64,000 bases of DNA from Vespa crabro (taxonomy: Eukaryota > Arthropoda > Insecta > Hymenoptera > Vespidae), in assembly GCF_910589235.1 (NCBI RefSeq), contig NC_060960.1, forward strand, positions 10,513,619 to 10,577,618. Reading direction: 5' to 3'. Below are positions 1-12,077 of this stretch, one piece after another. The notes below the pieces were generated by a model. That model was not told the origin of the DNA. It ran no database searches and saw only the letters and a program-made list of their open reading frames with translations. Both the position numbers and the translations under genes were made by a program. Position 1 is the first letter of the stretch; every line of letters starts with the position of its first letter.

Positions 1-701
1 TTCACTTTTAAAAATTTTTCAGGATTCGTCAGTATCACACAAATTCGATGTGTGCTAACCTCTTTGTCTATATATATATATCTATATATATATACGTATG
101 TATGGCTGTATATATATATATATATATACACAAGTATATATATGCATATACCGTCCATACAGGAACGTAGCTACTAAAATCTATGTTACAAATTGTTTAT
201 TTTTTTTATTAATAAATATATATACTTTTTATATGAATACGATATGAATAATATATATATATATATATATATATAAATATAAATAACATAATTAATTGTA
301 CGAGAAAATATTTTCATTCACCATTAAATAAAATATTTGTCATAATGTGCTCATAATATTTCAAATTTTTCCGATTGGCGTTCGTTTTAGATTCTCACGA
401 CCAATCAGATTCGATCTATATTTAATCCTACTTGCGTCATTCAGATAGTGTCGATTATGTGAAATAATAAGAATTTCTTGTATACATTTAAATTATTTAT
501 TAGAATGCGAACGATTTAATGATACTTTTTTTATTATTATTATCATTATTTCAATTTTCTTTATTTTCCATAGTTCATATTTTAGCCGCTAGATGGAGCC
601 TACGTAGCCCCCCCACCATCTTTTTATCCATTGAGTAGGACTTCTATCGTACAAACTTTAACGTTTCTCTGAGCTGCTTCTTCCTTCGCATCATAGACAA
701 G
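1..701. promoter_or_regulatory. upstream region and putative promoter of RpL27A
   Basis: No coding sequence is seen. Bases 68-150 and 250-275 are AT/TG microsatellites. Two CCAAT boxes in opposite orientation (ATTGG at 374-378, CCAAT at 401-405) could bind NF-Y. A CTCF-like word, CCGCTAGATGGAGC, lies at 586-599. The pyrimidine run CTTCTTCCTTC at 677-687 lies 15-25 bases before the ATG and resembles the 5' terminal oligopyrimidine start of ribosomal-protein mRNAs. That would give a very short leader and growth-dependent (TOR-type) translation. The transcription start itself is inferred. Confidence 0.5.
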
Positions 702-1787
<1,086 letters not shown>

Positions 1788-2033
1788 GTTATATGTACGT
1801 ATATATTATTTTTTTTTTTTCTTCATTTATTACGAGCTATATATTTGTTTTGTCGAATAAGTCAATATTATGATGATAATACGAACGGGCGGACTTAAGA
1901 GTGCGTACAACACTTGAAATAATGTAGATTGTTCTTTACTGATATACTTTTGTTTATGAACGATTGATTAAGATCCAATATTATTTTAAAAATGTTTAAC
2001 AAAAATGTGTGTATTTATTTCAGGTGACTTGGT

Positions 2034-2064
2034 GGGTGGGTGTGGAGGGGTGGGGAGGGGAGGG
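2034..2064 (+). promoter_or_regulatory. G-quadruplex / MAZ-like G-tract between convergent genes
   Basis: Six runs of three to four G occur within 31 bases on the + strand, with linkers of mostly one base. This satisfies the canonical G4 pattern several times over. Runs of G4-5 joined by single A or T resemble MAZ-type pause elements known between closely spaced genes. A termination or 3' UTR role is inferred. Confidence 0.55.
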
Positions 2065-2113
2065 CAGCGGGAATTCTCGATGCGCGCACTTCGACTGTGT
2101 ACATAATGTTCTT

Positions 2114-2119
2114 AATAAA
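2114..2119 (+). terminator. candidate poly(A) signal of RpL27A
   Basis: Exact AATAAA about 330 nt after the RpL27A stop codon. It is the only exact match on the + strand in the gap, which supports it, but its distance from the stop is larger than usual for this gene class. Confidence 0.5.
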
Positions 2120-2238
2120 ATCTAAAAGAAATCTAATTATAAAATAATTTATTTTCCTTTTAAGCATTCATTTTCTTTTTATTACTATTATTTATTTATA
2201 AAAACTTATTTAAAAAGTTATTTCTTTTAATTTAAAAA

Positions 2239-3155
2239 TTAAGCTATATGAGGCGGAGGAGGTGGAATTTGCATTCCCGATGCCAACAATGCAGGAGGAG
2301 GTGGAACTGGATTGAACATTGGAGGTCTAGGGGGAGGAGGTACAGGTACCATCGGTGGTAATCCTGGTCGAATTAATGGTACTGGTGGTGGTGGAACTTT
2401 GCCAACGGATGGCTTTTCGTTCTTAAATGCAAATTGTAAAAAGAATTGTTTGGTATCTTTGTTCCAATGAGTCCAAAATTTCCCTTCTGCTTTTTCTACT
2501 TCTCTGCTTGGCACCTGTTATTACAACATTATTATCATTATAAAACTTGTAAGAAAAAAGAGAGACATGAGAGTGAAATAAAAGAGAGAATATTAAGCGT
2601 GTTTATTACCTTAAAAGCAATCGTTTCATAGGGCTCTGCAGCAAATAATAAATATTGCCATTTGCGGTCTGGCGGTTCAACTCTTTGTTCATAAGCAGAC
2701 ATGAATCTATGACGAGGAATGACATTGTCTGCAACCTCAGGATAATCAACTTGAAACAGGAGACTTTGCTGTCCTGATTCTGGATCTCTTTGTTTGGTCA
2801 CCCTATAACCAGGTCGTCCAATTTTAACAAACTTTTTAGGTTCAACTCTTGGCTTTTCCGGTGCAAGAGTTTGGGGTGCTTCCTTTGCCTCTTTGGCTGC
2901 TCTTCTTGCTAAATTAGCTTGATGTTTCTTTCCTTGAGTATGAGCCAAATAACTTCCTTCGTTGTTGTGTAACGTAAGACAAAGTTTACACTCGTAAGAG
3001 CCTAAATGATTTTTCATAAAATACGGATCCTTGTTGAGATCGATGGTTTCTAAAGCTAATTGCCTTAACCTCTCTCGTCGATCTCTGTTACTCTCCGACC
3101 ATGATGCTACACCACCACCTCCTGTTTTTCCACCGGGTCGATTTTGGAAATCCAT
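2239..3155 (-). CDS. SF3A2: splicing factor 3A subunit 2 (SF3a66), two coding exons
   Basis: Subunit of the SF3a complex of the 17S U2 snRNP, needed for pre-spliceosome assembly at the branch point in the nucleus. Coding exon 1 is 3155-2610 (182 codons). Exon 2 is 2514-2239 (91 codons plus TAA). The GT..AG intron at 2609-2515 is phase 0 (GCTTTTAAG|gtaata ... aacag|GTGCCAAGC). The total is 273 residues, near the length of insect orthologues and shorter than human because the proline-rich tail is short. The N-terminus MDFQNRPGGKTGGGG is the family hallmark. A matrin-type C2H2 zinc finger uses C56, C59, H72 and H78 (YECKLC...HTQGKKH). Residues 105-182 form the conserved SF3a60-interacting region (KIGRPGYRVTKQRDPESGQQ, DRKWQYLLFAAEPYETIAFK). 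The tail from about residue 221 is PPPP-rich with RPG and PPM words. Exon 2 starts with a GTG valine codon, not an initiator. Confidence 0.97.
2515..2609 (-). other. SF3A2 intron
   Basis: The 95-bp intron on the minus strand has a GTAATA donor and an AACAG acceptor. It splits the gene exactly at the end of the conserved core (FK|VPSREV). No other feature is seen. Confidence 0.9.
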
Positions 3156-3972
3156 GATGAATGTTTCTTAAAAACTTAAAAATACGAGTTAAAAAGTTTC
3201 ACCAAGCTTTTACTTCTTATTTCATTCGAAAAACTTTTCCTTCCTTCGGACGAGACTTTATGGCTTCACTCATTACTCATGGTTACCAACATTATAAGTA
3301 ACTCGTTTATAAAGTTATCAAATATAGTTTTCCTTCGCGTTTTCTCTTGTCCCTTTAAGTTAAAAGCTCGTCAATCAATATACGTCAATTAATATTTACG
3401 AATAATTGATTATGAATAATTTATTTCAATCTATTACATCTTTTTTATTCAATCGAGTCTTTTCGTTATTCTCTGTAGATAAAGAAAATATCTCATTTAT
3501 CATATATAACAAAGGGTAATATTCTTTAGATGGCACCACCATACGTATTCTTGCATACCATATAGGTATGTACGTATATAAAACATTGGACAAAATCTGC
3601 TAGGGGAATGGCTGACTATCGAGTGTTAAGACAGCAGCGCCATATTCCCTAGATTTGGTTGAATCATTCCTTCCGGAAAATGAATTAACAATGGTATAAT
3701 TATCTTTTGTATTTATGATAGTCTTTTTTTTTTTTATCACTTTGTCATTTCATTCTTATAATAAATGTTTAATAAACATTTAAATAAATCGTTCAAATGA
3801 ATTATTTAGTTAATGTTTCTTTATAATCACATAATATTTTTTTATTAAATTTTGTCTTTGAAAGTTTCTAATTTTTTATTATTGCTTTTTAATATTATTT
3901 ATCGACTATCATTCGATACGAATTTTTTATCACAGACATTATGTACGTATGTAATGTAAATAAATGTAACAG

Positions 3973-4008
<36 letters not shown>

Positions 4009-4480
4009 TATATAAGAAGATATTTAGCAGATGAAGCAGTAAAGATGGATGCCAAAGGTAGTTGGTATTAACTACTTCAGCCATCGGTATTGGCACACGC
4101 GAGTAGGGAAAATATATTCGCCGTTAGGATTCATGAATATTTAAGTAGGATGTAGGGGAAACCGAATTGTAATTGTACTTGCTGGTATTTGGTATTTTCG
4201 ATTTCGAGTTGCTACCTACATATAAACGCGTACGTATGTAACTAAATAAATACATACGTACATGTGTGCGAACGTAGAATTCGAATTTCGTCTTAGTAGT
4301 TTCCAATTTCCAACATTCAATTTCATATTATAAAAGTTAATATTATCTACGAAATAAAAGAAAAAAAAAAAAAAGAAAAAAAAAAGAACAGAAAGAAGAC
4401 AAAAAAAAACAAAAGAAAAGAAAATTAAAGAAGTACAAATAGAGAAAGAAATAATAAAAAAAGAAAAAAGAAAGAACATA
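3156..4480. other. SF3A2 upstream region, then noncoding AT-rich DNA
   Basis: Bases 3156-3320 should hold the SF3A2 5' UTR and promoter (minus strand), but no TATA box or initiator is clear. A CTCF-like TAGATGGCAC word lies at 3527-3536, and 3590-3700 is unusually non-repetitive (about 110 bp with AGCAGCGCCATATTCC). Bases 3973-4005 are an (AT)n-(AC)n microsatellite. Poly-A/GA-rich DNA covers 4350-4480. Open frames here are short and repeat-driven. Confidence 0.5.
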
Positions 4481-4868
4481 CTAGAGATGTCGTTCGTATT
4501 GAATAAAAAAAATAAGAGAGAAGTATCGTTTGCGGGCTAATGAAAAATTCGATTAAAAGAATTCAAATGGAATTATAAAAATGACGATTGCGGGGAATTT
4601 AAATCGGTTGAAAATTAGCAAGGGTCACACATTGACATCGTTTCGTGAGGGAAATTTTTTTGAAAGATCGGCATTAGCTCGATAGTCGTTGGTAAATCGC
4701 GTTTACAGTGTATGCTTTTATGAAGTGCGCTCTGCACGTATTCGCTCACCTTTGGATATTCTAGAAGGTACGTTTCTTTCCTATTCACGGGGCACGTGAA
4801 GAAAAAGTAGAAAATAGAAGATGGAAAGGTGAGAGCGTAAGGGCGACGTAAGAAATGGAAGGGAATTG

Positions 4869-4908
<40 letters not shown>

Positions 4909-5274
4909 GCATCGTTTGAGTTGAAAAAGATAGAAAGAGAGAAAAGACGAGGATGCTTCGAGACAGCATCGATTTTTAAACTTGTTCAGCCGTATATGGG
5001 AGGGGTAAAGGGCGCCCCTTCAGAATTTGTCCGATTGAAAATTTATCCGACGCGCACAGTATACCAAGTCGGTCGTATTTTCTTTTCTTTTTTCTTTTTT
5101 TTTTTTTGTCATGTTCTTTCTCTCTCTCTCTCTTTCTTTTTTCTATTCCTTTTCCTCAGGTCTTTCTTCTCCTTCTCTTTCTTCTTCATCTTCTTTCTCC
5201 ACCTTCATCGTTCTTATTCGTTTACTTTGTCGTATCTCTCCAAGATTTTTCTTTCAAAGCCTATCTTTGCTCTT

Positions 5275-5314
<40 letters not shown>

Positions 5315-5752
5315 TCTATCTCTTTCTTTCTCATACCATCTATCAAGCACGCAACTCTTAGCTCGTTAATAATTCCTACGAGTAGCTAGAGACGGTATGA
5401 GGGATAGACAGAGAGAGAGAGAGAGAGCGAGAATGAGTGAGAAAGAAAGAGAACATGCCTCATCCTTCGGATTGCTATACATTATTTTACACTTTGGAAA
5501 ATTTCAAGAAAAGTCGAACGAGAAACGAAGGAACTTTGATTGCAGAAACTTAAGAAATTTTCGTCGGCCTGGACGTTTTAGTGGCTTGCTCACAGAAAGA
5601 GTGAGAGAGAGAGAGAGAGAGAGAATAAAGTAATCCGAAAAACTAACTCGGACGGCTTAGGAATATTTAAAGACTACTGAATACATCATTGATGAGTTAG
5701 GCACCTTCTCGAGATTATTCGGCTAATTGCAACAATCTATATATAGAGAGAA

Positions 5753-5806
<54 letters not shown>

Positions 5807-6300
5807 GAATAGACACAATTCGATCAAAATGTCTAGATGGTTTAAGATCGAATAAAAAAATTTTATTGGCGCGATTAAAGATGAATATGATCACTCGATC
5901 ATTAGTACAAAGAGAAAGAAAAAAGAGAAGAAAAAAAAAAATAAAGTAGGATCGAGATATCTGATTCGGTTTCTCGTAAATCGTGTAAACTTTTGAAAAG
6001 AGAAAAAAAAGATAAAGGGGATCATTAATCCAAGAAAACTTTTTGTTTTCTTTAATTCGATCCACGATACACTAACGATAAGAGATACTCCTAAGATATA
6101 GTAAAAGAAGAAGAAGAAAAAGTTTCGTCTCTCATAATTGTTCGTCTCCTATCCCATAGGATTCTCTTATATGTATCGTCATATCATAAATCAATCCCCG
6201 CGTATCTGTTTTTTTCTCTTCTCTCCTTTTTATTATTTTCTTTATCCTTTTTATTTTTTTTTTTTTCTTTTTTTCCGTTTTTAAAGATATAAATCTCACC
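4481..6300. other. noncoding, dominated by GA/CT microsatellites
   Basis: GA or CT runs lie at 4872-4906, 5281-5308, 5410-5427, 5603-5624 and 5743-5803. The GA run at 4872 faces the CT run at 5281, so the two could pair as an inverted repeat in a transcript. Frames encoding SLSL or RERE runs come from these repeats and are not genes. Bases 4620-4770 are complex DNA without a recognisable signal. Confidence 0.6.
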
Positions 6301-6479
6301 TCTCAAGCTTTCGCATTCCTATGATCGTCACTGTCTCGCTTCGAAGAATTACCCCAAGGTCGTGGACCGAACAGGCCCTCGATAAAAATGTAAAAGCGTT
6401 CCCTCGGGATCGGTCGGATAAACATAGGAATAAAATAGCCCGAGTTCTCTCGTAGAGAACTTCTTTCGAACTTTGCCGG

Positions 6480-7050
6480 ATTTTTCGAATTTTCTTTTTT
6501 GTTTTTATTTTTCAGATATTTATTGATATCCATGCGCTTATCTAAAATAGATAAAAATAATATTAATTATCCAATTGATCTGAATAGAAGATATTACGAA
6601 AGAATCTTGTCAAATATAATTTCGATAAAATCAATGTGACGGATTCGAATTAGCCATTGTATTATTTAATAGAATCAGATATTAGATATAAAAATCGTCT
6701 CGAATAAAATAGGTTGAGTTTTTCTCGAAGAGGATTTAGTTCGTACTTCGTTGGAGTTTTAATAATTTTCTTTTCTTCTTTTCTGATTTTTTTTCGAGAT
6801 ATCTACGAATACTCATACACTTGCACGAATAATTTATCACGACTTCTCAAATGCTTTTAATAAAATTTCATCTAATAATAACAATCATTTTAATTGTCCT
6901 ATTAATCTGAATTAATGATATTACAAAAGAATCTTGTTAAATATAATTCGACAAAATCGATTGTCTATCGTCCCGCTGGACCCGATAGACCTGAAAAGCC
7001 ATTGAACTATTTAATAGAACAAGAAATTAGATGTGAAAATCGCGTCTCGC
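6480..7050. repeat. diverged tandem duplication, two copies of about 225-295 bp
   Basis: Copy 1 is about 6480-6703 and copy 2 about 6756-7050. Aligned blocks include ATATTACGAAAGAATCTTGT (copy 1, near 6592) against ATATTACAAAAGAATCTTGT (copy 2), then GCCATTG..TATTTAATAGAA and the closing AAAATCG..TCTCG. A stretch near 6958-7000 in copy 2, around CCCGCTGGACCCGATAG, replaces a shorter one in copy 1. By eye the cores are about 80-85% identical, so the duplication is old. No coding potential is conserved between the copies. Confidence 0.75.
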
Positions 7051-7069
7051 TCGAGGATAGATACTGTGA

Positions 7070-7217
7070 TTAAAAAAGGAAGAGAAAAGAAAGAAGAAAG
7101 AAAAAAAAGAAGAAAGAAAAGAAAGAAAAAAGAAATGAGAAAGAGCAGTAGAAAAAAGATTAGTAGTCGAGGGATGGGGGAAGGAGGAGGAGGAGTTGGT
7201 TAAGAGGTAGTGCGCGC

Positions 7218-7261
<44 letters not shown>

Positions 7262-8392
7262 AGAAAAAAAGCTACCGGTTAATCCCAGTCTCGATAGAAA
7301 TTTAATAGCCGGCGATCGGATTCTTCTTCGAATGGTCCGAACTTTTCAGTGATGGTGACGGTAGCGATAGTTTGTGTGTAGTAGTAGTAGTAGTGATGAT
7401 GGCGATGGTGATGGTGGTGGTAGTGATGGCGATGGTGGGGTTGCGGTCGTTTGGCAATCCATTCGGCTAGGAAGGGCACACCCTCGTCCAGAACCTGATC
7501 GGACTACCTATCTATTCCTACCTTCTGTTCTATCTCACAATCTAGAACTCTCGTACCTTCTCTCTGATATCCTCTCAAGCTAGCTCACTCCAAACCCTCA
7601 CCCCTTTGTACCCTCCCACATTCGCCCATCCACCCCACCATCAGTAGCAGCAACCTTACACGATGGTCGCGGGAAACCACGTTCTGGCATGACTCCAAAT
7701 TGCGTGCGAAATGATCAGAGGTAGATGAGGCCGTGGTATTGGAGTTCGAGGGGCGTGTGTAAGCCTTATAGCCTACTCAACCAATATACCTAGGTATCGA
7801 ATCTACAGGGTGTCGTGAAATTATCTATCAAATATGTTGTTAATCAAAATTGATTCCTTCGTAAGAAGGAAAACAAGGACGATCCAGTTTTTGCTCTAAC
7901 TTTGTTTCCTTCTGAACTTATCTTTCGACGTGCCGTTAAGGTTTCTTTTGACGAGAGATCTAGAGAGAGAGAGACATAGGTGAGATCGGGACACGTGTTG
8001 CGTCACCTCGTCGGCTCCCTACCTCTTGGAACTCGGTTATAACGAGCGAGAAACTAACGTCTCCTACCGTACACGCTCTACTTGTCTTCTTCCAATATTT
8101 ATCCTAAACTTTTACGCTGTCTCTGTCCCTCTTTTTCTATCTTCCTCGTTCGCTCGCTCGTTCTCTCGTTTCGTTCCTCTTTCTCTTCCTCTCTGCCTCT
8201 CTCTCTCTCTCTCTCTCTCTATCTCAAAGTAAATCGTTACTGCGTCCGTCCAGGTTCTAGTGGTGCATCGATCGTCCAAGAAACGGAATTTCTGCCTGTA
8301 AAAGCCGTTCTTATTAATTTTTCTTTAAAATTCCTCTTTAACGCGCGTCGAATACCGCGTACGACGGTATAATTAGTTTCTCCGTATAACTT

Positions 8393-8394
<2 letters not shown>
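7070..8394. other. noncoding, purine-rich and microsatellite DNA with a non-repetitive core
   Basis: Bases 7070-7150 are a GA/A-rich purine tract. Bases 7211-7261 are alternating GC then GT (separate entry), and 7370-7440 is a GTA/GAT trinucleotide stretch. Bases 7640-8060 are complex sequence with no convincing exon. A CT run lies at about 8194-8220. The reading frames here mostly follow the repeats. Confidence 0.5.
7211..7261. repeat. (GC)n-(GT)n alternating purine-pyrimidine tract
   Basis: About 50 bases of nearly unbroken pyrimidine-purine alternation, starting TGCGCGCGCGCACG and continuing as GT dinucleotides. This is the classical sequence type able to adopt Z-DNA under negative supercoiling. 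It is the only GC-alternating run of this length in the window. Confidence 0.85.

Positions 8395-8442
<48 letters not shown>
8395..8442. repeat. (AT)n microsatellite
   Basis: 24 uninterrupted AT units. Frames encoding IYIYIY across it are artefacts of the repeat. Confidence 0.95.
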
Positions 8443-8445
<3 letters not shown>

Positions 8446-8888
8446 TGTTTAAATACTTTTGTAAAGTATTTGTAAAGTATTTGTAAAGTATCATAAATAG
8501 CGTTCTGGTATTTGATTTATTAACACTCAGTTACAAGAGAATTATATGATATAGTAAAATGTTTTAGTTTCGAAGGGGTGTGTTTATAAAAAGGAAAAAA
8601 ATGGAGATAAAAATCGAAAGAGTAATTAGCCGTGTATATAGTCATTGAAATAAAATATTTTTGGAAATATTTCAATAGATATAATAATTCGATATATAGA
8701 CGTTCTTAATTTGACGTTGAACTTTCAAAGATATTGAGAACTCAATGTGATTTTAAAAGGACGTACCTTGGTATTTACGTACCGCGTACTTATTAGATAA
8801 GTAAATAGAAAATACATAGACACAGTAACTTACACGAATCTATATATGCATCTACATATGTACGTATGTATGTATGTACGTATATATG

Positions 8889-8891
<3 letters not shown>

Positions 8892-8949
<58 letters not shown>
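8892..8949. repeat. (AT)n microsatellite, 29 units
   Basis: One of the longest pure AT runs in the window, flanked by TATG/TACG tetranucleotides. It is self-complementary and able to extrude a cruciform. Confidence 0.95.
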
Positions 8950-8960
<11 letters not shown>

Positions 8961-9069
8961 CATGCCGCTTTGTGTCGATTCGAGAACACGTATCCGATCT
9001 TCTCTCGTAGATATGTGTATGTATGTATATATGTATGTATGTACATTGGTTTATATACATACGTTCGCG

Positions 9070-9235
9070 CATGATTATTGTGACAATTTCATTTCGTAAC
9101 GTCCCATAGGACGGGCAATGACTTCGTACCCCGAAACGATCCCAGGTTCCTCCGTGCTCCTGGTGCTTTTAATGCACCACTATCAGGGTGACCAGCGTCA
9201 CTACGTTCGGTAAATTTCCCTTCGGGATATGTTTC
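9070..9235 (+). other. non-repetitive island with a 31-codon open frame
   Basis: A roughly 165-bp island of balanced base composition between AT repeats and a poly-A tract. An ATG at 9118 opens 31 codons to TAA at 9211-9213, including the hydrophobic stretch SSVLLVLLMHH. The preceding context CGGGCAATG is a modest start. No splice signals or homology are recognised, so it may equally be conserved noncoding DNA. Confidence 0.2.
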
Positions 9236-9315
9236 GCGAATACCGAAAATCCATTTGCTATCTAAATTTCGTCTCGTCCGATCTCTTCGTTAAAGCTTTG
9301 ACCTTAAATCCAAAG

Positions 9316-9358
<43 letters not shown>

Positions 9359-10388
9359 GAAAGAAAAGAAAGAAAAAACCAAGAAAAGGAAGAAAGGGAA
9401 AATTAAGAAGAGAAAAACAGATCGATTTAATCGACGACCTTTATAAATTTTCATTAAGATCGATGAAGGAACTCTACTTCTCTAATTCTTCTCTTTTTTT
9501 TTTTTTTTCTTCTTTTTTTCTTACAAACTTTTCTCGATTCTCGAAATACGAAGAACCATCGGAGAAATATATATTCTCAAGAACGTTCGATCACGAAAAT
9601 TCAACGATTAATATATGGATGTAATACAATGGAATAAAATAATTTTATTGTGGATATTTAAAATGCAGTAAGGAAAGAAAAAGAAAGTAAGAAAGATAGA
9701 AAGATAGAAATCTCCCTTCGCGATGGGCGAAAGAACGGACATTTTTCTATGATACTCGAGAGGCCAACGAGGCCTCCGGATTGATGAATTCGACGCTAGA
9801 AGAAGTTTCTCCTCTGTCGGGCACCCGTTCCTCTCTACTCTCTCACCTCTTTTCAACTAGCTTTGATCGACGTAACTTCAAAGCGAACGTGCTCGCTGTC
9901 TCATTTCAATTCTGTTTTACTTCGCCCGCATATCGATATCCTTTGTTTTTCGTCCTCCATCGTCTGGCCCGAACAGCGCCCCTTTTCTGAGATGAATTTT
10001 CTGTTCAAAGACACGATAGAGATGGATGGATCGATGGACGGACGGACGAACGGATTTATAAGCTTCGAAAAGAAAGGGGGAAAAAAAAAAAGAAAAAAAG
10101 GAAAAAAAAAAGAAAGAAAACGAAAACGAAAGAAAAGAGCAAGGCAAGTGAAACGAAGGCCTCTCTCTTTCTCTTTCTCTCTGTTAATCCGAATTTTTGG
10201 CGTCTCAAAGTATCCTCGAGTGAAAATCGAGTGAAGCGGAGAGACGAGAGAAAGGCTAATGGCGTTGGTGGTGAGGGCGAGAGAGACGGAGAGGAGTGGC
10301 CGTTATACTAATTTGGTGGGTGCTCGTTAACGACCCCTTTGAGGTCATAAGTTTTGCCGGTCGGTTCGCTCGCTCACACACAAGAGCG
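9236..10388. other. noncoding, poly-A and GA-rich
   Basis: A poly-A run covers 9316-9344, followed by AAAG-type purine DNA to about 9420. A poly-T run lies near 9488-9510 and purine-rich DNA at 10070-10150. A GATGGATGG/GACGGACG tetranucleotide stretch occurs at 10021-10050. The frames rich in K or F are repeat translations. Confidence 0.55.
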
Positions 10389-10423
10389 AGAGAAAGAGAG
10401 AGATAGATAGATAGATAGATAGG

Positions 10424-10487
<64 letters not shown>

Positions 10488-10500
10488 AGAGAGTGCGAGA
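10389..10500. repeat. compound (GATA)n-(GA)n microsatellite
   Basis: AGAT/GATA units (10400-10434) run into about 25 GA units to 10482, then GA-rich DNA. A second GA block follows at 10548-10569. The minus-strand open frame across it (SLSLSL, YLSIYL) is repeat translation. Confidence 0.9.
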
Positions 10501-10543
10501 GAGAACGAAATAAAATGCGATAGAACGAGAACGGGAAAGGAGG

Positions 10544-10574
<31 letters not shown>

Positions 10575-10620
10575 GTGAAAACGTGTGTGCGCGTTTCGCG
10601 GGACATACTCGATGTCCTTT

Positions 10621-10810
10621 TCATCCCCCTACTACGTAGTTACCGGCCGGTAGAGCGCACTCTGCTAATCGCGATCGCGTTCGGCTAAAATTCGCCAAGT
10701 TTCGTACGTTTCCGTGAAAAGCGCGCCGGATCGACGGACAAAGTCGCGCAAGCTCTGTCGCGCATGCTCAATGAAAATCTGCGCGCCGCTTGAGCGTCGA
10801 ACTCACCCTC
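10621..10810. promoter_or_regulatory. CpG-dense block, candidate promoter
   Basis: I count about 27 CpG in roughly 180 bp, including TCGCGATCGCG and GCGCGCCG clusters, far above the local background. GCGCATGCTC near 10761 resembles an NRF1 half-palindrome (GCGCATGCGC). It lies 2.1 kb before the signal-peptide exon at 12912 on the same strand, so it may be the start of that transcription unit. Direction and activity are inferred only. Confidence 0.35.
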
Positions 10811-12035
10811 TTTTTCTCTTTGTCCCTCTCTCTCTCTCTCTCTTTCTCTATCATCCTATCTCTCTCTCTCTCTCTCTCTCTCATCACTCTTCTCCCCTAC
10901 CTCTTCCACCATCCCAAAACCCCCTACCACTTTCATACCTCCCACTAAAATTTCCTAAGAGAAGTGGTGGGGATGAGAAACGTGCTTGTCACGGATGCAC
11001 TCGGCAAAGAGACGACGGAGAAACGCTTCAGTAAGCGCCGCGAGCTCGACGTGGTTGGACGTTTTGCTCTCGGTTCTCTTTTCGAATATCATTTTAATAC
11101 GAATTTATATCCCATTCTGTTCGTCGTTCTTCTATTTGATCTTTTTTTTTCTCTCTCTTTCCTTCTCTCTCTCTCTCTCTCTCTCTTTTTCTGTCTGCCT
11201 CTCTCTCTCCCTCTCTTTCTTTCTCTCTCTTTCACTTTTTTTTATTTTTCTTATTCTTATTTTTTTCTTTCTTTTTCTTCTTTCCTCTTTCCTATCTTCT
11301 TTTATGCGGTTCACGTTTTATCCGTTGCTTTCGAATCTACGTTTAAAACAGTTAGAATTTTTATTTTTTTGTTACTTATTTTTATCTTCTATCTTATTTA
11401 TTTCGTTTAATTTAATTTAATTTAATTTAATTTAATTTTATTTTATTTTATTTTCTTTCATATCATTGTATTTATTTTTATTTCCCTTTAATTTATTTTA
11501 ATTTATTTTATTTCATTTTACTTTATTTTATTATCTTCCTATTTTTTATTTTCTCTCTCATTTTTAATAAATAATTCCTAGTGTTACGAATTTACGCGCG
11601 TGAAAAATTATCGATCGATCTTATCGATCCTGTTGTCGATATTATTAATGAAATCGATCCGTGAACGTTGCGAACTCTCTTATATTTCGGTAATTGATTC
11701 GAAGTAAAGAAAAAAAGGAAACAAGAAAAGAAAAAAGAACAGAGAAAAAGAAATAACGAGTAAATAAAAAAGTTTTTTTAAAAAGAAAAAGAAGAAGAAG
11801 AAGAAGGAAAGGGAACAAAAAGAAGAAGAAGAAGAAGAAGAAGAAAGGGAAAAAAAAAGAAAGAAGGAATTAAGAGAGATATGAGAAAGTGTTTTATAGT
11901 GGTAAGCCGAACGAAAAGGATCGTGAAAGAAGAGTCGAGTTAAAGGAAAGTAAAGGATTGAAGATAAAAAAAGAAATAAGGATTTGATATAAAGTAGAAG
12001 AGAGAGAAAGAGAGAGAGAGAGATAGAAGAGAGAT

Positions 12036-12077
<42 letters not shown>

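Larger units (their letters stand above)
1788..2238. other. intergenic gap between convergent RpL27A and SF3A2, both 3' UTRs
   Basis: Both 3' ends must lie here. For RpL27A the clearest poly(A) signal is AATAAA at 2114-2119. That would give a 3' UTR of more than 300 nt, long for a ribosomal-protein mRNA, so an earlier variant signal is possible. For SF3A2 (minus strand) AATAAA occurs as TTTATT at 2178-2183 and 2191-2196. The G-rich run at 2034-2064 is listed separately. Confidence 0.75.

Noticed and set aside
6303..6533. Minus-strand frame with FIEGLFGPRPWGN-like residues
   Set aside because: It starts in an A-rich stretch belonging to the tandem duplication, stops before the only donor-like site, and has no recognised family.
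7804..7960. CTACAGGGTGTC word, similar to the ends of some insect retroelements
   Set aside because: Only a dozen bases match; no tail, target duplication or protein remnant nearby.
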